From NCBI RefSeq assembly GCF_017591425.1, contig NW_024466512.1, positions 14,201,001 through 14,265,000 of the forward strand: a stretch of DNA of 64,000 nucleotides. The letters run 5' to 3'. The stretch comes from Ochotona curzoniae (taxonomy: Eukaryota > Chordata > Mammalia > Lagomorpha > Ochotonidae). How positions within the stretch are numbered: the first letter of the stretch is position 1; each line of letters opens with the position of its first letter. The notes beneath the pieces are model-generated. The model did not search any database. It saw only the letters and a list, made by a program, of their open reading frames with translations, and had not been told where the DNA came from. Shown in pieces: positions 36,141 to 47,752 of this stretch. Both the position numbers and the translations under genes were made by a program.

Positions 36141-38477
36141 CGACAGTGGTGGAGAACAAATCTGAGCAAGTAAGGGACTAGAAACTGTAACGCCTGCATT
36201 TTGGTGACAAGCCATGTGTGCTGGGAGAATTCCAGTGATAGAAAGCAGAGTGGGGTTGGATTGGAAGGTGACGTGGAAAGATTTTGTATGAGATTAGCAG
36301 AACCATCAAACATTTTTTTTGTGTGTGTGCTATGCTGCAGATACGAGGTCATCCAACCTGAGAAGTTGTAATTTAAATGTTTTTAATCACCTCTGCCTTA
36401 ATTTTGAATTTCAAGCACACTAAAGGCCTGGTGATCTGTGGAAAGATTTGCTGTATCAATTGAAAAAGTGTGATGTGTCATAAGCTCTATTCATAATCCT
36501 GTGACATGCAACTTACGTTTTCCAACCTAAAGAGTTTACATGCAGAAAATACGGGAAGGAAGGATATGGGATTACTGAGATGAGAAATTGGAGTGTACAG
36601 AATTCAGGTTCTTTACATCATGTCTGTGTGCAAGAAGGAAGCTGCAAACAAGTCAGATCAGACACAGTGCAGTCCACAGTTCTCTCACATTCACACTGGC
36701 TTTTACAGGGACAGAATACTGTGACCGCTTTCCTCATCCACCCTGTGGAAGGGGTGTGGCTAATACTTTTATAATGAGAAAAGTATTATTCAGAGAAAAT
36801 CGTAAGAAATGTACTTAAACTTTTTGAGTCCAGAGAGCATGGTACAGTAGACATTTCTGGATGTATAACTCAAGACTTGGGTTGCACTGAGAGCGGAGGG
36901 AGTCTGACAGATTTTCCTGGTTTGTAGTCAGCTGTGCAATCACTACAGTCAGGACGTGGTTTGGGTTGGTCCTGCGATGGCATAGTCCTTAGCAGTATGA
37001 AATGGAACCTAGTGTAAAGTGGTTTTAGGTCATTGGGGGCACTACACTTAGAAAGGATTATTGCAATTCTCATGGAATCCTGATTATTTCTGGTGAACTA
37101 AGTCACTATGAAAATATCAGCCTGGCCCCCAGTTTACCCTGGCCATGATCTCCCCATGATCTCTGCTTCCCCTGCACTCTCCATTGTGGTGCCATTTACC
37201 ATACATAATGAAGTCCTCACCGGAGTGTGAGCTAATGGGACCTTTACATGTTTAGCCTGAGAAGCTTATAAGGTATCTACTGTCAGGTATTTCACTACAA
37301 CAGTGCAGAACAGAATGAGGCTCCCATTGAAACTTCTTACACAGTAGCGTGCATGAGCAGTTGTGGATGTTTAAGTGTACACCCTCTGGTGTAACTAGCA
37401 TGTAGGACTTCCAGAAAGATTGAAAGTTTAATTCAAATGTTTTCAAGCTGGAGGAGTTTCAGAAAATTGAAATTTCAATTCAGTTTTAGCTAGATGTTGG
37501 ATGAAATATTCAGAACTTTGAAATCCAGTACAGATTACAGATAGGCACAGACCCTAAAGAACATGAAGCAGTGACCCGACAGCTTCCTCCAAAAGGAGTT
37601 CTCTCTACAACCACCACCACCATGACCATTTCTATCAAAGGTAACCAAAGTAAGATCAACTTGTTTATAAAGTAAGTTTGATTTAATCAAACATGGTCTC
37701 ATTGTTTGCATTAGTTAAGCAAAATCATTATAGGACTTAGAGATAATTTATTAATTTGCCTTGCTGCAGCGTTGATAAGGAATCTCAGGTTGTGTTTTGT
37801 AACAGGTTCTTGAAAACTGAGAGTTAAGATGAAGACTCACAGTCAAATGTTGCATGTAGTTGAGGCTTCTGAGCCAGCAAGGAAGTGAAATCATCCAGAA
37901 AACAGCATGAATCATATACTCAGGCTATAAGTACAGCTTTTCTAAGGTGTCTTTATTTGTATTTATAAAGTCAACCTCAGTCACATAGAACTTTCTAGTC
38001 ATATGTGAAAATTGGACAATGTAGACAAAGCCTTGGTAACATAACCAGTGTTGCCAATTTTGTCATGGTACACATGAAACAGATTCTTACTGGAAATACA
38101 GAAGTATCTACATTGCCATAAAATGAAAACACTCACTAATAGTTTCCAAATTCTAGAGAGATCAGATAGGAAGAGAAAGTAACACTTGAATTCTTTCAGC
38201 AAAAGTGTAATTTACCAAATTGCTGTAAACTGTAGGTAGTTTCAAAGAAAAGGGGAAATGTTGCCTTAAACCTGAAGAGTAGGCAGAAAACTTTCAAATA
38301 TGTTCTTTCTCCTTTCCTTAATGTCTGAGAAACGTATGTAGTATTTTTTCATATTCAAATGCCTTTTCCCTTTCCCTCCAACTCCCAACCCCCCCTTGCC
38401 ACTTATTTATCTCTTTAAATCTGAAAAATAGCAAGGCAGCTATCTAAAGACTTTTTCTGGAAGTTATCTGATCTAGT
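36141..38477. other. Unique sequence, no gene seen
   Basis: No gene or repeat recognised. 36884-37073 carries a minus-strand frame without domain features. Confidence 0.4.
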
Positions 38478-38545
38478 CCCAGCTGTTGCAGCCCTTTGGG
38501 GAGTGAACCTATGGAACTGAGCGATCTCTTTCTCCGTGCCATTCT
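38478..38545 (+). mobile_element. C-SINE 3' fragment
   Basis: 'agctgttgcagccctttggg', 'gagtgaacctatggaactga' and 'gcgatctctttctccgtgcc' match GGCCGTTGCGGCCATTTGGGGAGTGAACCAGCGGATGGAAGATCTCTCTCT. Only the distal part remains. Confidence 0.6.
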
Positions 38546-39162
38546 CCCCTCTTTTCTCGTGTGTATGTGTGTGTGTCTTGGGTGGTGAGAATGGTACATG
38601 CACTTTATCGACCTGTCCCTCTACCATTCAGATAAAAAATTCAACTTCTACTTTTGTCACACCAATGATTAAGAATGTGGTACCTCCAGTTTTAATGATC
38701 TGTGATTACATTAGAATTTGCTGTAAATGGGCAAAATGACAAGTTTCTGTTTAATTATTATTAATCATCAGTACCTACATTCCCAGTAAACTAGAATCTT
38801 CTGGCTTTTTACTTGTTAAACTTCTAATTTGGAGAAGCATTACACCATGTCACTCTAATAAATGCTTAAAATATTATCTCAAAAATGGATAGGAGAAAAG
38901 AAAGGGTGGGAAGGAGACAAAGGAGAGAATTTGAGAGAGAAAGGAGGAAGGGAAGGAGTCTCATGATGTCCTTTAAACTGTATCTAGAAAAGAAACTTAA
39001 TCTTTTAAAAAAATAATTTAAAATTCAAAGGTTTAGAATTATCTATCCATTTGTTTATTTATTTGAATGTGAAGTTAAGAATGACCCATTCTTCAGGTGT
39101 TCCCTAAGACAAAATAGATTAACACATGCTTTAATTTCTGTTTGAGTCACACAAACCTATTC
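38546..39162. other. Unique sequence with GA-rich tract
   Basis: 38885-38960 is purine-rich low-complexity sequence. Nothing else recognised. Confidence 0.4.
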
Positions 39163-39640
39163 TGTTGGGGATCAGAACATGATACTCCTAAAATATGGCA
39201 ACTTGGCAATATAAAGTTGCAGAATCAAGGTCACTGTGGCCTTCCCCGCTGTTCTCTGTAAAATCATCACCTTTATAAATTCTCTGGCCCTCATCATAGG
39301 GTGGCCTTGCCCTGTTTCTCAGTGGACGAAATGCTGTATGGAGGCCAAGAAGAATCTCAGCAGTCAGGTTTTGCTTCATTCTCTTCCACGTTTTATTACC
39401 TTTAACAGGTTTATCCCCTTTTTTGTTCAGTTGTCTTTCTCTGTTTCTCATCAGGGTTAGCACAAGAAGATAGTTTTCACTGAGTCTTTGGGTCATCATC
39501 AGGAATGCTCGTGTCCCATAAAACTGAATTAATAAATTTCTCAGGCTTTTTTTTTCCTTGTTAATTTGTCTCTTGTTGCAGGGCTGTCAACCATGATTTT
39601 GCAATGGATGAACAAGAGCCTTCACTTTTTCTCCCCTATA
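39163..39640 (+). mobile_element. Probable solitary ERV LTR
   Basis: It begins TGTTGGGGATCAGAACATGA, a typical LTR start. Near the 3' side it has 'ctgaattaataaatttctca' (AATAAA-type signal), 'ttgttaatttgtctcttgtt', 'gcagggctgtcaaccatgat' and 'tttttctcccctata', the usual R/U5 end of an ERV LTR. The 4-mer ATTC flanks both presumed ends (39159-39162 and 39641-39644), as expected for ERV1-class target duplication, though 4 bp is weak evidence. No gag/pol/env sequence is adjacent. The family name (MER21-like) is a guess. Confidence 0.55.
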
Positions 39641-40184
39641 ATTCCTTGGAAAAAAAACACATTTTAAAAATAGATGATAGCACATCAAAAAGTTTATTTT
39701 AGTGGAGAACATAAGGCTTTAGTGGGCATAGCCCAAATGAAGAAAGCAGAACAAAAATACAGACAACTGGTTTTCCTAAGAAATTAAGATGAGTTTTAGA
39801 AGGTTGTAGAAAGCTAAAAGAGGAGGACTCAGAGGACAAGAACAAGATGGTGTCTATAGTAAAAGAGAATTGAGTACTACCTGTGAGATGACTACATAGC
39901 TTTTAGGAATGTAGTGTCTACTATTGGAGCGAAAGTATTTGCGTCATTGTGATGGAATCCGACCACACCCTTTCATCACAAATCAATCAAGACTCTTAAA
40001 AACACAAAGTGAAGTGAGCAGTGTGAAGGAACTTGAGAATAAGAACAGATTTTACACTGTGTTGAATCTACAGATCAAATTGGAAATAGTTAACATCTTA
40101 TCAATGGCAGGTCTTCCAAGCCATGAGCGTGGAGTGTGTTTTCATTAGTTTATTCCCTCCTCCTTTTTTGTTTTTTAATGTTTT
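39641..40184. other. Unique sequence, no gene seen
   Basis: Nothing recognised. Confidence 0.4.
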
Positions 40185-40342
40185 CTTCCAGGTATCGCAT
40201 GTGGGTTCAGGGACCCAAGGTCTTGGGCCATCCTTTGCTTTCCTAGGTCATTAACGAATCAGAATCAGAATTGGAGCAGCCAGGACTAGAACCAGTGCCC
40301 ATATGGCAGAGAAATAACATGCTATACCACTGCATCAGCCTG
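40185..40342 (-). mobile_element. C-SINE, tail-side truncated
   Basis: 'caggtatcgcatgtgggttc', 'caaggtcttgggccatcctt', 'ggagcagccaggactagaac' and 'cagtgcccatatggcagaga' to a head near 40342. The tail half is missing. Confidence 0.7.
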
Positions 40343-40411
40343 ATAATTTTATTTAGTATTTTCCAGTATGTATGCACGCATGTATGTGCATATGTTTTTT
40401 TTTCTTTTACA

Positions 40412-40738
40412 TTTTTTAAAGATTTATTTTTATTTGAAAGGCAAAATAGAGAGGTGAGGCAGAGAGAGAATGTCTTTCATCTGTTAGTTCACCCCCCCCC
40501 CCAAATGGCAACAAATAACCAGACCTGAGTCAACCCAAAATTGAAAGCCAGGAGCTTCCTCTGGGTCTCTCATGTGGTTATAGGATCCCAAGGCTTTGGG
40601 CCATCCTCCATTGCTTTCCTAGGCCATAAGTAGAGAGCTGTATCAACAGTGGAGCAGCTGGGCTATGAACTAGTACCCATCTGGGATGCCAGTGCCACTG
40701 GCAGTGGTTTAGCTTGATATGCCATTGCACCAATCCCA
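40412..40738 (-). mobile_element. C-SINE, near full length, with C11 run
   Basis: 'attttttaaagatttatttt', 'tgaaaggcaaaatagagagg', an 11-C homopolymer at 40492-40502, 'aaagccaggagcttcctctg', 'caaggctttgggccatcctc', 'actagtacccatctgggatg' and head 'cattgcaccaatccc'. It lies in the same orientation as the truncated copy 70 bp upstream. Confidence 0.85.
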
Positions 40739-40859
40739 AGATGTTTAGCATATACACAAAAATTTGTAGTTTTGCACGTTACAAGTTGATCCTGGATAGT
40801 TATCTTTTAAAATTCTTTCAAGTTAGTTTTTGAGTAAAGGAAAAAAAATGAAATTGGGG

Positions 40860-41065
40860 ATTGTATTAGATAGGTATCTAGGTTTAATATCTTACCTACA
40901 ATGTCAGAGTACATTTAAATAGCAGAATGGTGGATTTATGACTCTTTCTGAAGGTCTATACTATCATAATAATACAGAAGAAATCAGTGGGCAGAGGGGA
41001 TTTAGGAAAGAAGAAAGGGACATCCCAGAGTCTATGGAACTATATCATAAAAAATAAATCTAGAA
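40860..41065 (+). mobile_element. Lagomorph-type L1 3' end
   Basis: 'cctacaatgtcagagtacat', 'agcagaatggtggatttatg', 'ctatcataataatacagaag', 'aaatcagtgggcagagggga' and 'cccagagtctatggaactat' align with the reverse complement of 24290-24440. A short A-rich tail (cataaaaaataaatc) follows. Strongly 5' truncated. Confidence 0.7.
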
Positions 41066-41066
41066 A

Positions 41067-41163
41067 TGATGATGATAGATGGATGGATGGATAGATAGAT
41101 ACATAGGTAGGTAGATGGATGCATAGATAGGTAGATTGATGGATAGGTAGGTAGATGGATAGG
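41067..41163 (+). repeat. Tetranucleotide (GATG/GATA/GGTA)n microsatellite
   Basis: About 97 bp of GATG, GATA and TAGG units, starting immediately after the A-rich tail of the L1 3' end. The tail probably seeded it. Confidence 0.9.
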
Positions 41164-41889
41164 AAGTCTTAGATTCCCTCTACTGGTAGCATGCTGTGAC
41201 TAAGGATCATCGTGCTTGGTTCTAAGAGATTTCCTCATGTTTCTCCTTCTTCCACCAAAAGGGACCCCTGAGTGTCCTGCTTTCCCATTTCAATGCTTTC
41301 ACTTGACATGACACAAGAAGGCCCAACTACAAAGCCCCTGGCTTGTCTTTGAATAAATTGGCTTAGTACATGTAAGTAGCCCCCTCAGAAAAAGACAGAG
41401 TGAAACAGATTGTTGTTAGTCTTTCCCAAGTGAGGCCAAATGGGATTTGAAAGGTAATATGTCACAGTCTTTGCGGGTTAAGAAGAAGCAGGGGTCTGAA
41501 CAGAGTATCTGAACAGTTGATTTAGCACAGAGTAACCTTGGCTTAGACACTGAGCTGTTCAGAACAGCTTGATGTGTTTCTGTAGCTGGGGACACAAACT
41601 CCAAGTCCTTCCATGAAGGAAGTGCAAAAACGAGTTTCTCTGAACTTGATTGTTTCTGTTGGGAGAGCACTGAGATCATAAGTCCGTTCTTGTCTTGTGT
41701 TTTGCTGTGCTCTGATCATCAGCACAGGGCAGCCTTGATTGGAAAATGAAGTGCCTGATATTATTCATTGGAACACCACCAACCTCCTCTGTCCTGTGGT
41801 TGTGTGGATCACTGTACTGTTTCCACGCTTGTGGGAAAGCCGCAAGCCTTAGTTCTGTCATGAGGTGTAACACTGTGGAACTCCTAAGT
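41164..41889. other. Unique sequence, no gene seen
   Basis: No family recognised, although the right part may belong to the LTR-like relic that follows. Confidence 0.35.
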
Positions 41890-42240
41890 TTACTGTACTT
41901 GCGCTTCCCTTCCCCTCATCTGCATTAAATCTTGCTTTAGTCAATGAGATGCAGGCAAGTATGTCTCACACAGAGACTTGATGAGCTTTGTACATTTGTG
42001 CTGAAACTGTCTTTGCCCTGTGAGCAAGCCCTGCCCTGGCTCACTTCCACGAGATTGAAAGACCACTAAGCACAGCTAGCCCAGCCAAGCCCTTAGCTCA
42101 GCCAACCCTCAGTGACAATGTGCTGCATGAGGGGAACCAGCTGAAAAGCCAGCCATGCAACACACAGAACTGTGAGAAGTCAGAGGTTGTTCTAAGCCAA
42201 TGGATTTTCAAATCATAGATTATGTACATTGTATTCATCA
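41890..42240 (+). mobile_element. Ancient LTR-like relic (ERVL/MaLR type)
   Basis: 'cctggctcacttccacgaga', 'cagctagcccagccaagccc', 'cagaactgtgagaagtcaga' and 'ggttgttctaagccaatgga' resemble the 3' half of ancient mammalian LTRs (CCAGCCGAGCC...CAGAACTGTGAG...GTTGTTTTAAGCCACT). Subfamily not determined. No coding remnants. Confidence 0.5.
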
Positions 42241-42585
42241 TTGCATGACTTCAGGCTCCCAGACTCCTAGAATAAGTTTCTTTTGCAAAATGAGAATAGT
42301 AATGTTCACTTTAGGGATCTTGTAAGCAATAACCATAATGATAACTTTGACTTTGCAGTGTCTTGCAGAAAGGCTTTCAGATTTTAAGGAATTCCATATT
42401 TTGTTACTATTTTCCTGCGTTTGGATCCATACAAAGAAAAAATGTGAATTGTGCTTTCATCATAAAAATTCAGTTTCAGATCCTCCATGACATCTCTTTT
42501 ATAGTTTTATGGTGGATGACCAGCTGTAATGAGGAAAGTTTCCCTTCTCATAGAATGCTTTTACATGTTCTAAAAAGTTTCCTGC
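42241..42585. other. Unique sequence, no gene seen
   Basis: Nothing recognised. A 131-codon frame starting at 42363 runs into the SINE and is not credible as a gene. Confidence 0.4.
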
Positions 42586-42870
42586 GATGGACATTTGGCC
42601 TGGTGGTTAAGATGGCAGTTGGTTTTCCCACATCCTCCATCAGAGTGCCTGGCTTCAAGTCTTGGCTTTGCTTCCTGTTTCCTGGTGCTGCACAGTCTGG
42701 GAGGCGGCAGAGGATGGCTCAAAGCCTTCAGTCCCTGCCTCCCATGTGGGTTTTCTGATTTGAGCTTCAGGTTCTTAGCTTCAGTGTTATCTGTACCTGG
42801 CTTCTGAAAGCATGCGTGGAGTAGACCAGCAGAATGAAGCTCTGAGTCGGTCTTTCAAATAAGGGAAAAA
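42586..42870 (+). mobile_element. Old C-SINE family member
   Basis: 'ggacatttggcctggtggtt', 'aagatggcagttggttttcc', 'gagtgcctggcttcaagtct', 'tgggaggcggcagaggatgg' and 'gtctttcaaataagggaaaa' match the older C-SINE subtype that starts GGCATTTGGC..AGTGGTTAAGATG. A T-run follows at about 42877-42892. Confidence 0.7.
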
Positions 42871-42892
42871 TTAGTGCTTTTTTTTTTTTTTT

Positions 42893-44144
42893 ACAATGAA
42901 GTATGTTTCATTTTATTTCTTTAAGACAGCTGAAGTGCAGATATGTACAGAGGGAGCAGTTCATGGTCCTATGGTTGTGCTGACTTTTGTGCTTGAATTA
43001 TTATTTTCATTTCAGGCCCAAAGGTATATACAGAGAATTGCAAGACAGTGATTGTTCGAAAAAATTTCCTTGGGACAATAATTTTTATTCCATTACAAGT
43101 CAAACTTCATATGTATGTGGCCCTTTCAGTTGACACACAGAACTGTCCTTGGTAATAAGCTACTGTAAGATATGAAATAGACCATGACATACTCAGAAGT
43201 CACTTACATTTAAATTCTATTGACCAAAGTTTGTGCAAAAGTAAAAGGCTTTATAATCTCAGAATTGAGAACAAAAAATACTTTTAAAAAGATAAATTAC
43301 TTCCATTGGTTAATACATTTATAGTAGGCATTGTTGAAATTTTTTCGAATAATTTAGTGAAGTACAGATTTTGACTAGCTAGTAGCCACAGGGACGAACT
43401 GCAGGATGACACCAGTTTGAAAACACAGGTAACACACAGGACATAATTGACGTTCTGGTATCACCCTTCGCATAGCTTGGTGCTGATCCATGCTAAAATA
43501 TGGCATAAATGATTTGCTGGAAGAGTATGTGTTTGTAGAAAAGTAAATTTAATGGTGTAATTAAGGATAAAATGGCAGAGCTGTTTACCAATCATTGTAA
43601 ACAAGAAATTTTCCAAAGAGATGCAATGATGGATCTGTATGTTTGAAAGGACATTCTACTTTGAAGCGGCTGAAGGCTCCTGAGTGGTTCAATCCTCAGA
43701 AAATAGTCCTGCAGTGCAGACTGTCATTATGCCAATGCACAGTCAGGCTAAAGTACACAAAACGGGAAGAAGATAGGATGATGAGACTCGTTTAGCCCAA
43801 TTCAGCCTATCATGCATTGGACTCTCAGGCTGTCATTGACTGAGCTGGTAAAAGCTAGAAAATACATGCAGCATTACTGTGTAAATGATCTGCTTGAAAA
43901 TACAAAGTACTCCAGAAGTTAGTTTGCAGTCAGACTTTCAGAGTGCTGTTTGGGATCCTTTAAGCTTCAGTTTGAATGAAATTCTTCACTTTCTCAAATC
44001 TGTTATAAGTTTCTGTTCCAATGACAAATACAGGTGAAAATATGGACTATAGATTATATATTTGATTAAAATCTATACATGGAAGACTAACATGGGAGGG
44101 GGACTTGTCTTAGACTCGAAAATCTTATTTGCAGTTACCATTCA
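42893..44144. other. Unique sequence, no gene seen
   Basis: Nothing recognised. Confidence 0.4.
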
Positions 44145-44200
44145 GTGGCCTTGAATAAGTCGCCTCATTTTGTCTTGGCCTCTCCATTGCTAGCCATTAT
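44145..44200 (+). repeat. Possible MIR core scrap
   Basis: 'cagtggccttgaataagtcg' and 'cctcattttgtcttggcctc' resemble TGACCTTGGGCAAGTTACTTAACCTCTCTGTGCCTC. Confidence 0.4.
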
Positions 44201-44204
44201 GACT

Positions 44205-44410
44205 ACTTACTGCACTGCAGTGTCTGGGTTTGATTCGTGACACTGGCTCCTGAGTGCAACTTCTGCCAGTGCAGGCAACAGAGGCAATGGTGCTAACTCA
44301 GCGAACCGGATTCCTGTAGCCCTTGTGGGAGACGTGGATGGGGTTCTCAATTCTTGGTCTGCAAATTCTCTCAACAGAGGAGATAAATTTCTCTTTCAAG
44401 TAAATAAAAC
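44205..44410 (+). mobile_element. Old C-SINE, head truncated
   Basis: 'gtctgggtttgattcgtgac', 'ggcaatggtgctaactcagc', 'cccttgtgggagacgtggat' and 'caacagaggagataaatttc' with tail 'tttcaagtaaataaaac'. Highly diverged. Confidence 0.55.
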
Positions 44411-44494
44411 AGGCTTATTAGAGTTTATCAGTTATTTTTCAGTCCTGAAAAAAAAAAAGAAGCCGGTTTTTAAACAAAGATTTTTGTGAGGCAA

Positions 44495-44850
44495 TTGTGT
44501 AGGCTGAACAGAGATCTCCAAAGCTATCCTCACCTTGCATCTTGTGAATATTACACAGCAAAAGGAACTGCAGCTGTGGTTAAGGTCGCATCTCTGAAAA
44601 GGGATAATTAGCCTGAATTATCGGGAAGACCCAAATCATGGGAATCCTTATAAAAAGGAGCCGGGGGAGATGTGACTGTTGAAGAGTGATGAGGGATGCG
44701 ACAGAAACAGGTTACAGTGCTGTGAGGAAGACATCAAAGCCAAGGACTGCAGACTCTCTTGCACTGCCTCCCAATGTCTGCATTCTAGGGAAGCTGAAAT
44801 GGGAAGCATTGCTGGAACTCAGACGCAGACCCTCCAGTGTGAGAAGCAAG
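44495..44850 (+). mobile_element. MLT1-type MaLR LTR relic
   Basis: 'tgaacagagatctccaaagc', 'catcttgtgaatattacaca', 'gcaaaaggaactgcagctgt', 'ggttaaggtcgcatctctga', 'gggataattagcctgaatta', 'tcatgggaatccttataaaa' follow MLT1 order (GGCAAAAGGGACTTTGCAGATGTGATTAAGTTAAGG, GATTATCCTGGATTATCCGGGTGGGCCC, GGGTCCTTATAAAAG). The 3' quarter is unrecognisable. No internal genes. Confidence 0.7.
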
Positions 44851-45521
44851 CGGCCCCAGCAATCTAAGATTGCAACAGCTGCACCAAGCACCCAACCCTC
44901 ATTTAAAAAAATTTTTAATACAGACTCCCTCTCTCTCAATCTTAGATCCTCCTCACTCACATGATTTTCATTAAGGCTAGATGCACCTTGATTTTTTTGG
45001 GTCCTTTTCTGAAGTTTCCTCAACTTCTATGTTCAAGTATTTTTCCTGCATGATTTTGAAACAGTGGTCTGATCAATATTACAGACAAATGCACTATCCT
45101 TTTCAGTTGTCAGTCAATGTGGCAAAGCCATTAGGCTCTTGGCCATTAAAATAAAATGTACCTGGATTAGGATTCCAAACTCACCTAGGTGTCTTCAATG
45201 AGTTAATTCATTTGCCCTATTTTTTTGTTTTTGCTGTTGTTGTTGATCTGTAGAGTTATAATCTAATGAGGCTATTAGCATGACCAAGTGAAATATTCTC
45301 AGAAAATATTTATAACAGAATCTGCAAGGTTTCCAGCATTTGCTAGCTGTTGCTGTGAGCCGTGGCCATAGGAAATGCACTATCCCTAGAAACAAGATCT
45401 CTTTGAATAAGCAAAGTAATTTGAATGTATAGATGCAACTTTTTCTCTGGATGACCATGCTGAGTATTCCTTTCTTATTTGGCAAACAGGAAAGTTACTC
45501 TAAAAATTTGTTTTCTATGTT
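44851..45521. other. Unique sequence, no gene seen
   Basis: Nothing recognised. Confidence 0.4.
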
Positions 45522-45562
45522 AAAAAAAGAAAGAAAGAGAGAAAGAAAGAGAGAAAGAAAGA
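45522..45562 (+). repeat. (GAAA)n/(GAGA)n microsatellite
   Basis: About 41 bp of GAAA units punctuated by GAGA. Confidence 0.9.
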
Positions 45563-47483
45563 GATGTGCACTGCCATGGCAAATACTCCTTTTTATATCA
45601 AGACCTAGTCTGTATTGGTGACAGAGAGATTGAAGTGGGAGAGGGAGGTGGGCAGAAAGGGGAAGAGAATTTATAATATAAAATGATGGGTAACTTGACC
45701 TAAGTGTTTTTGTAATTTTCTAGTTTTTCCCAGAAGACAAGATAATGGTAATTAGAGAAAGCCTGGAATTTCAGTTGCTAAGTGAAAGCAAAGTTATTGT
45801 ACATCTCTGGGACTTCCTTAGCTGGACACCTGTATAAGGAGGGAGTAGATGAGCTAACCACTAATGCCACACTGGTATAATTATTATGAAATGAACCAAT
45901 CAAATCTTAGCAAGCTGCAGTTACACTCAGCCTCTGTCTTTGCTGTCCTCTGTCTTCTTAAGGAAATATAACTCAGTGACCATGTCCCCAGACGACAGTG
46001 GCCCATGTCTTTAGGAGGAAACTCTCCAGGTAATATGTAAAATAGTTTACTCCTAAAAAGAAAGCTCTGCTCTTTAGTGACTCCACACCTTGGGAAAAAA
46101 AATGTATGTCTGCTACTTGAAGACAGGTGATTCAGACAGCCAGGCTAGAGGGTACAGAAATAGCTGCTCTGGTGCTTTCCACTGAAGAACGCTGGTTGAA
46201 GGGTTTTAGGCTTGTTTCCATTTCTTCTCTTTTTCTTGTCCATCTCCCATGGAGGTCACACCCCTTCATGCTGTTCCCTTAAGGCAACTTCCTTGCAATT
46301 CAAGTATTTCCTTTGAGCTCTAAGCATATACAACCTTGTTCTATACCAATGCACATTGATTTTTTTCCAATGCTTTTTAAAAAATTTCAACTGACCTAAT
46401 AACATATGCTCTTTTTCAAAATTATCCAAAACACTGAAACAAAAAGTGAGAAAAAAATGTATGAATACTCTCAGAGCCTAGTAGTTATTGTGTAGAATTA
46501 ACAAAAAGACAAAATTTTCAAAAATTTAGTTAAATTATTTAAGTGCCTTTTGTTTGTGCTCCATGGATCCAGTAACGTCTCCTCTAAAAGCAGGTATTAT
46601 CCTGGGCAGTTTGTGTAGGATGTCTTGGGCAGAGCAAGGCAACAGCTTAAAGGTTGATTACCTTCAGGCTTAGTCATTGTATTGAATTGCAGAGGATTCC
46701 TGATCCCACCAGCTAACAACTGGCCTGTTGGAGTGTTGGCCATATTTACCTCTCTGTCTTGATGTCTTGGGGCATCAGATCAACAGCTTGCTCAAAGTTG
46801 TGGAGCATGAGCAGAAGGGACATCACATGGTTCGACTTGTCAAGGCTTAGTACCAGAATTTAGCTCAAATCAACTGTCTTCTCTAAATTTCACTCAACAG
46901 ACTTTATGATTTGATCTTTTTTTTTAAATAAAAAGAATGGAAAAACTCTAGTTTCAGACTTTTGTATCCTTTTATAAAGCATGGCACCAGCATTTTTCTG
47001 TCCCAATAAAAATGTGTGCTGTGGCCCCAATAATCTATGTATAAATTCATAAAAATAAATAAAAATAAAAACTTATTGATAATCTTTATTTAATATATGC
47101 AGATTTTTCCATTTAGTGGTCATGTTCTCTTATGTAACCTCCATTAGTGAACATTTTCTTATTTTCAGCATTATAATCAATGCCATGAATAACTTTGGAA
47201 ACCAAGCCTTACTTCTATTTTTTTCTTTTAATTTTAGAAATGCCCCCAGAAAGCTCCAAGCATTCAGTCAAAGGATAAAAAGACTTTCAAGATTAGACAC
47301 ATAAGTTTCCAAGTTATTAATTCTATCATAGTATTTATATTCTCATTTGCATGAATAAGAAGGGTTAGTTTTGTTAGATATTCAGATCAGAAGATGCAGC
47401 TTGTATAGGAAACATCCAGTCACAATGCAGTTGCTTGTTCCAGAGATTTTAAATTTGATGACAAAGCTGTAAGAAAATACTTC
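45563..47483. other. Unique sequence, no gene seen
   Basis: No gene or family named. A-rich (AAAT)n-type text at about 47046-47072. Confidence 0.4.
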
Positions 47484-47752
47484 TTTAAGATTATTTATTT
47501 TCTCATTGCAAAGTCATATTTGCAGAGAGAAGGAAAGACAAAGATCTTCCATCCACTGTTTCACTCCCCAAGTGGCCGCAACGACCTTAGCTGAGCTCAT
47601 CTGAATCAGGAGCCAGGAGGCTCCTCAGAGTCTCCCACATGGGTGCAGGATCCCAGGGCCATGGGCCATCCTCGACTGTTTTCCCAGGCCACAAGCAGGG
47701 ATCTGGAAGGGAAGTGGATGGGATCCCATTACATACAAGGTTAGGACTGAGA
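47484..47752 (-). mobile_element. C-SINE, head truncated
   Basis: 'aagattatttattttctcat', 'agatcttccatccactgttt', 'cactccccaagtggccgcaa', 'tcctcgactgttttcccagg', 'ccacaagcagggatctggaa' are close to the young subtype. The tRNA-like head is incomplete, ending after 'cccattacatacaaggttag'. Confidence 0.85.

Noticed and set aside
42363..42758. 131-codon frame
   Set aside because: Its second half is C-SINE sequence and the first half has no recognisable protein similarity.
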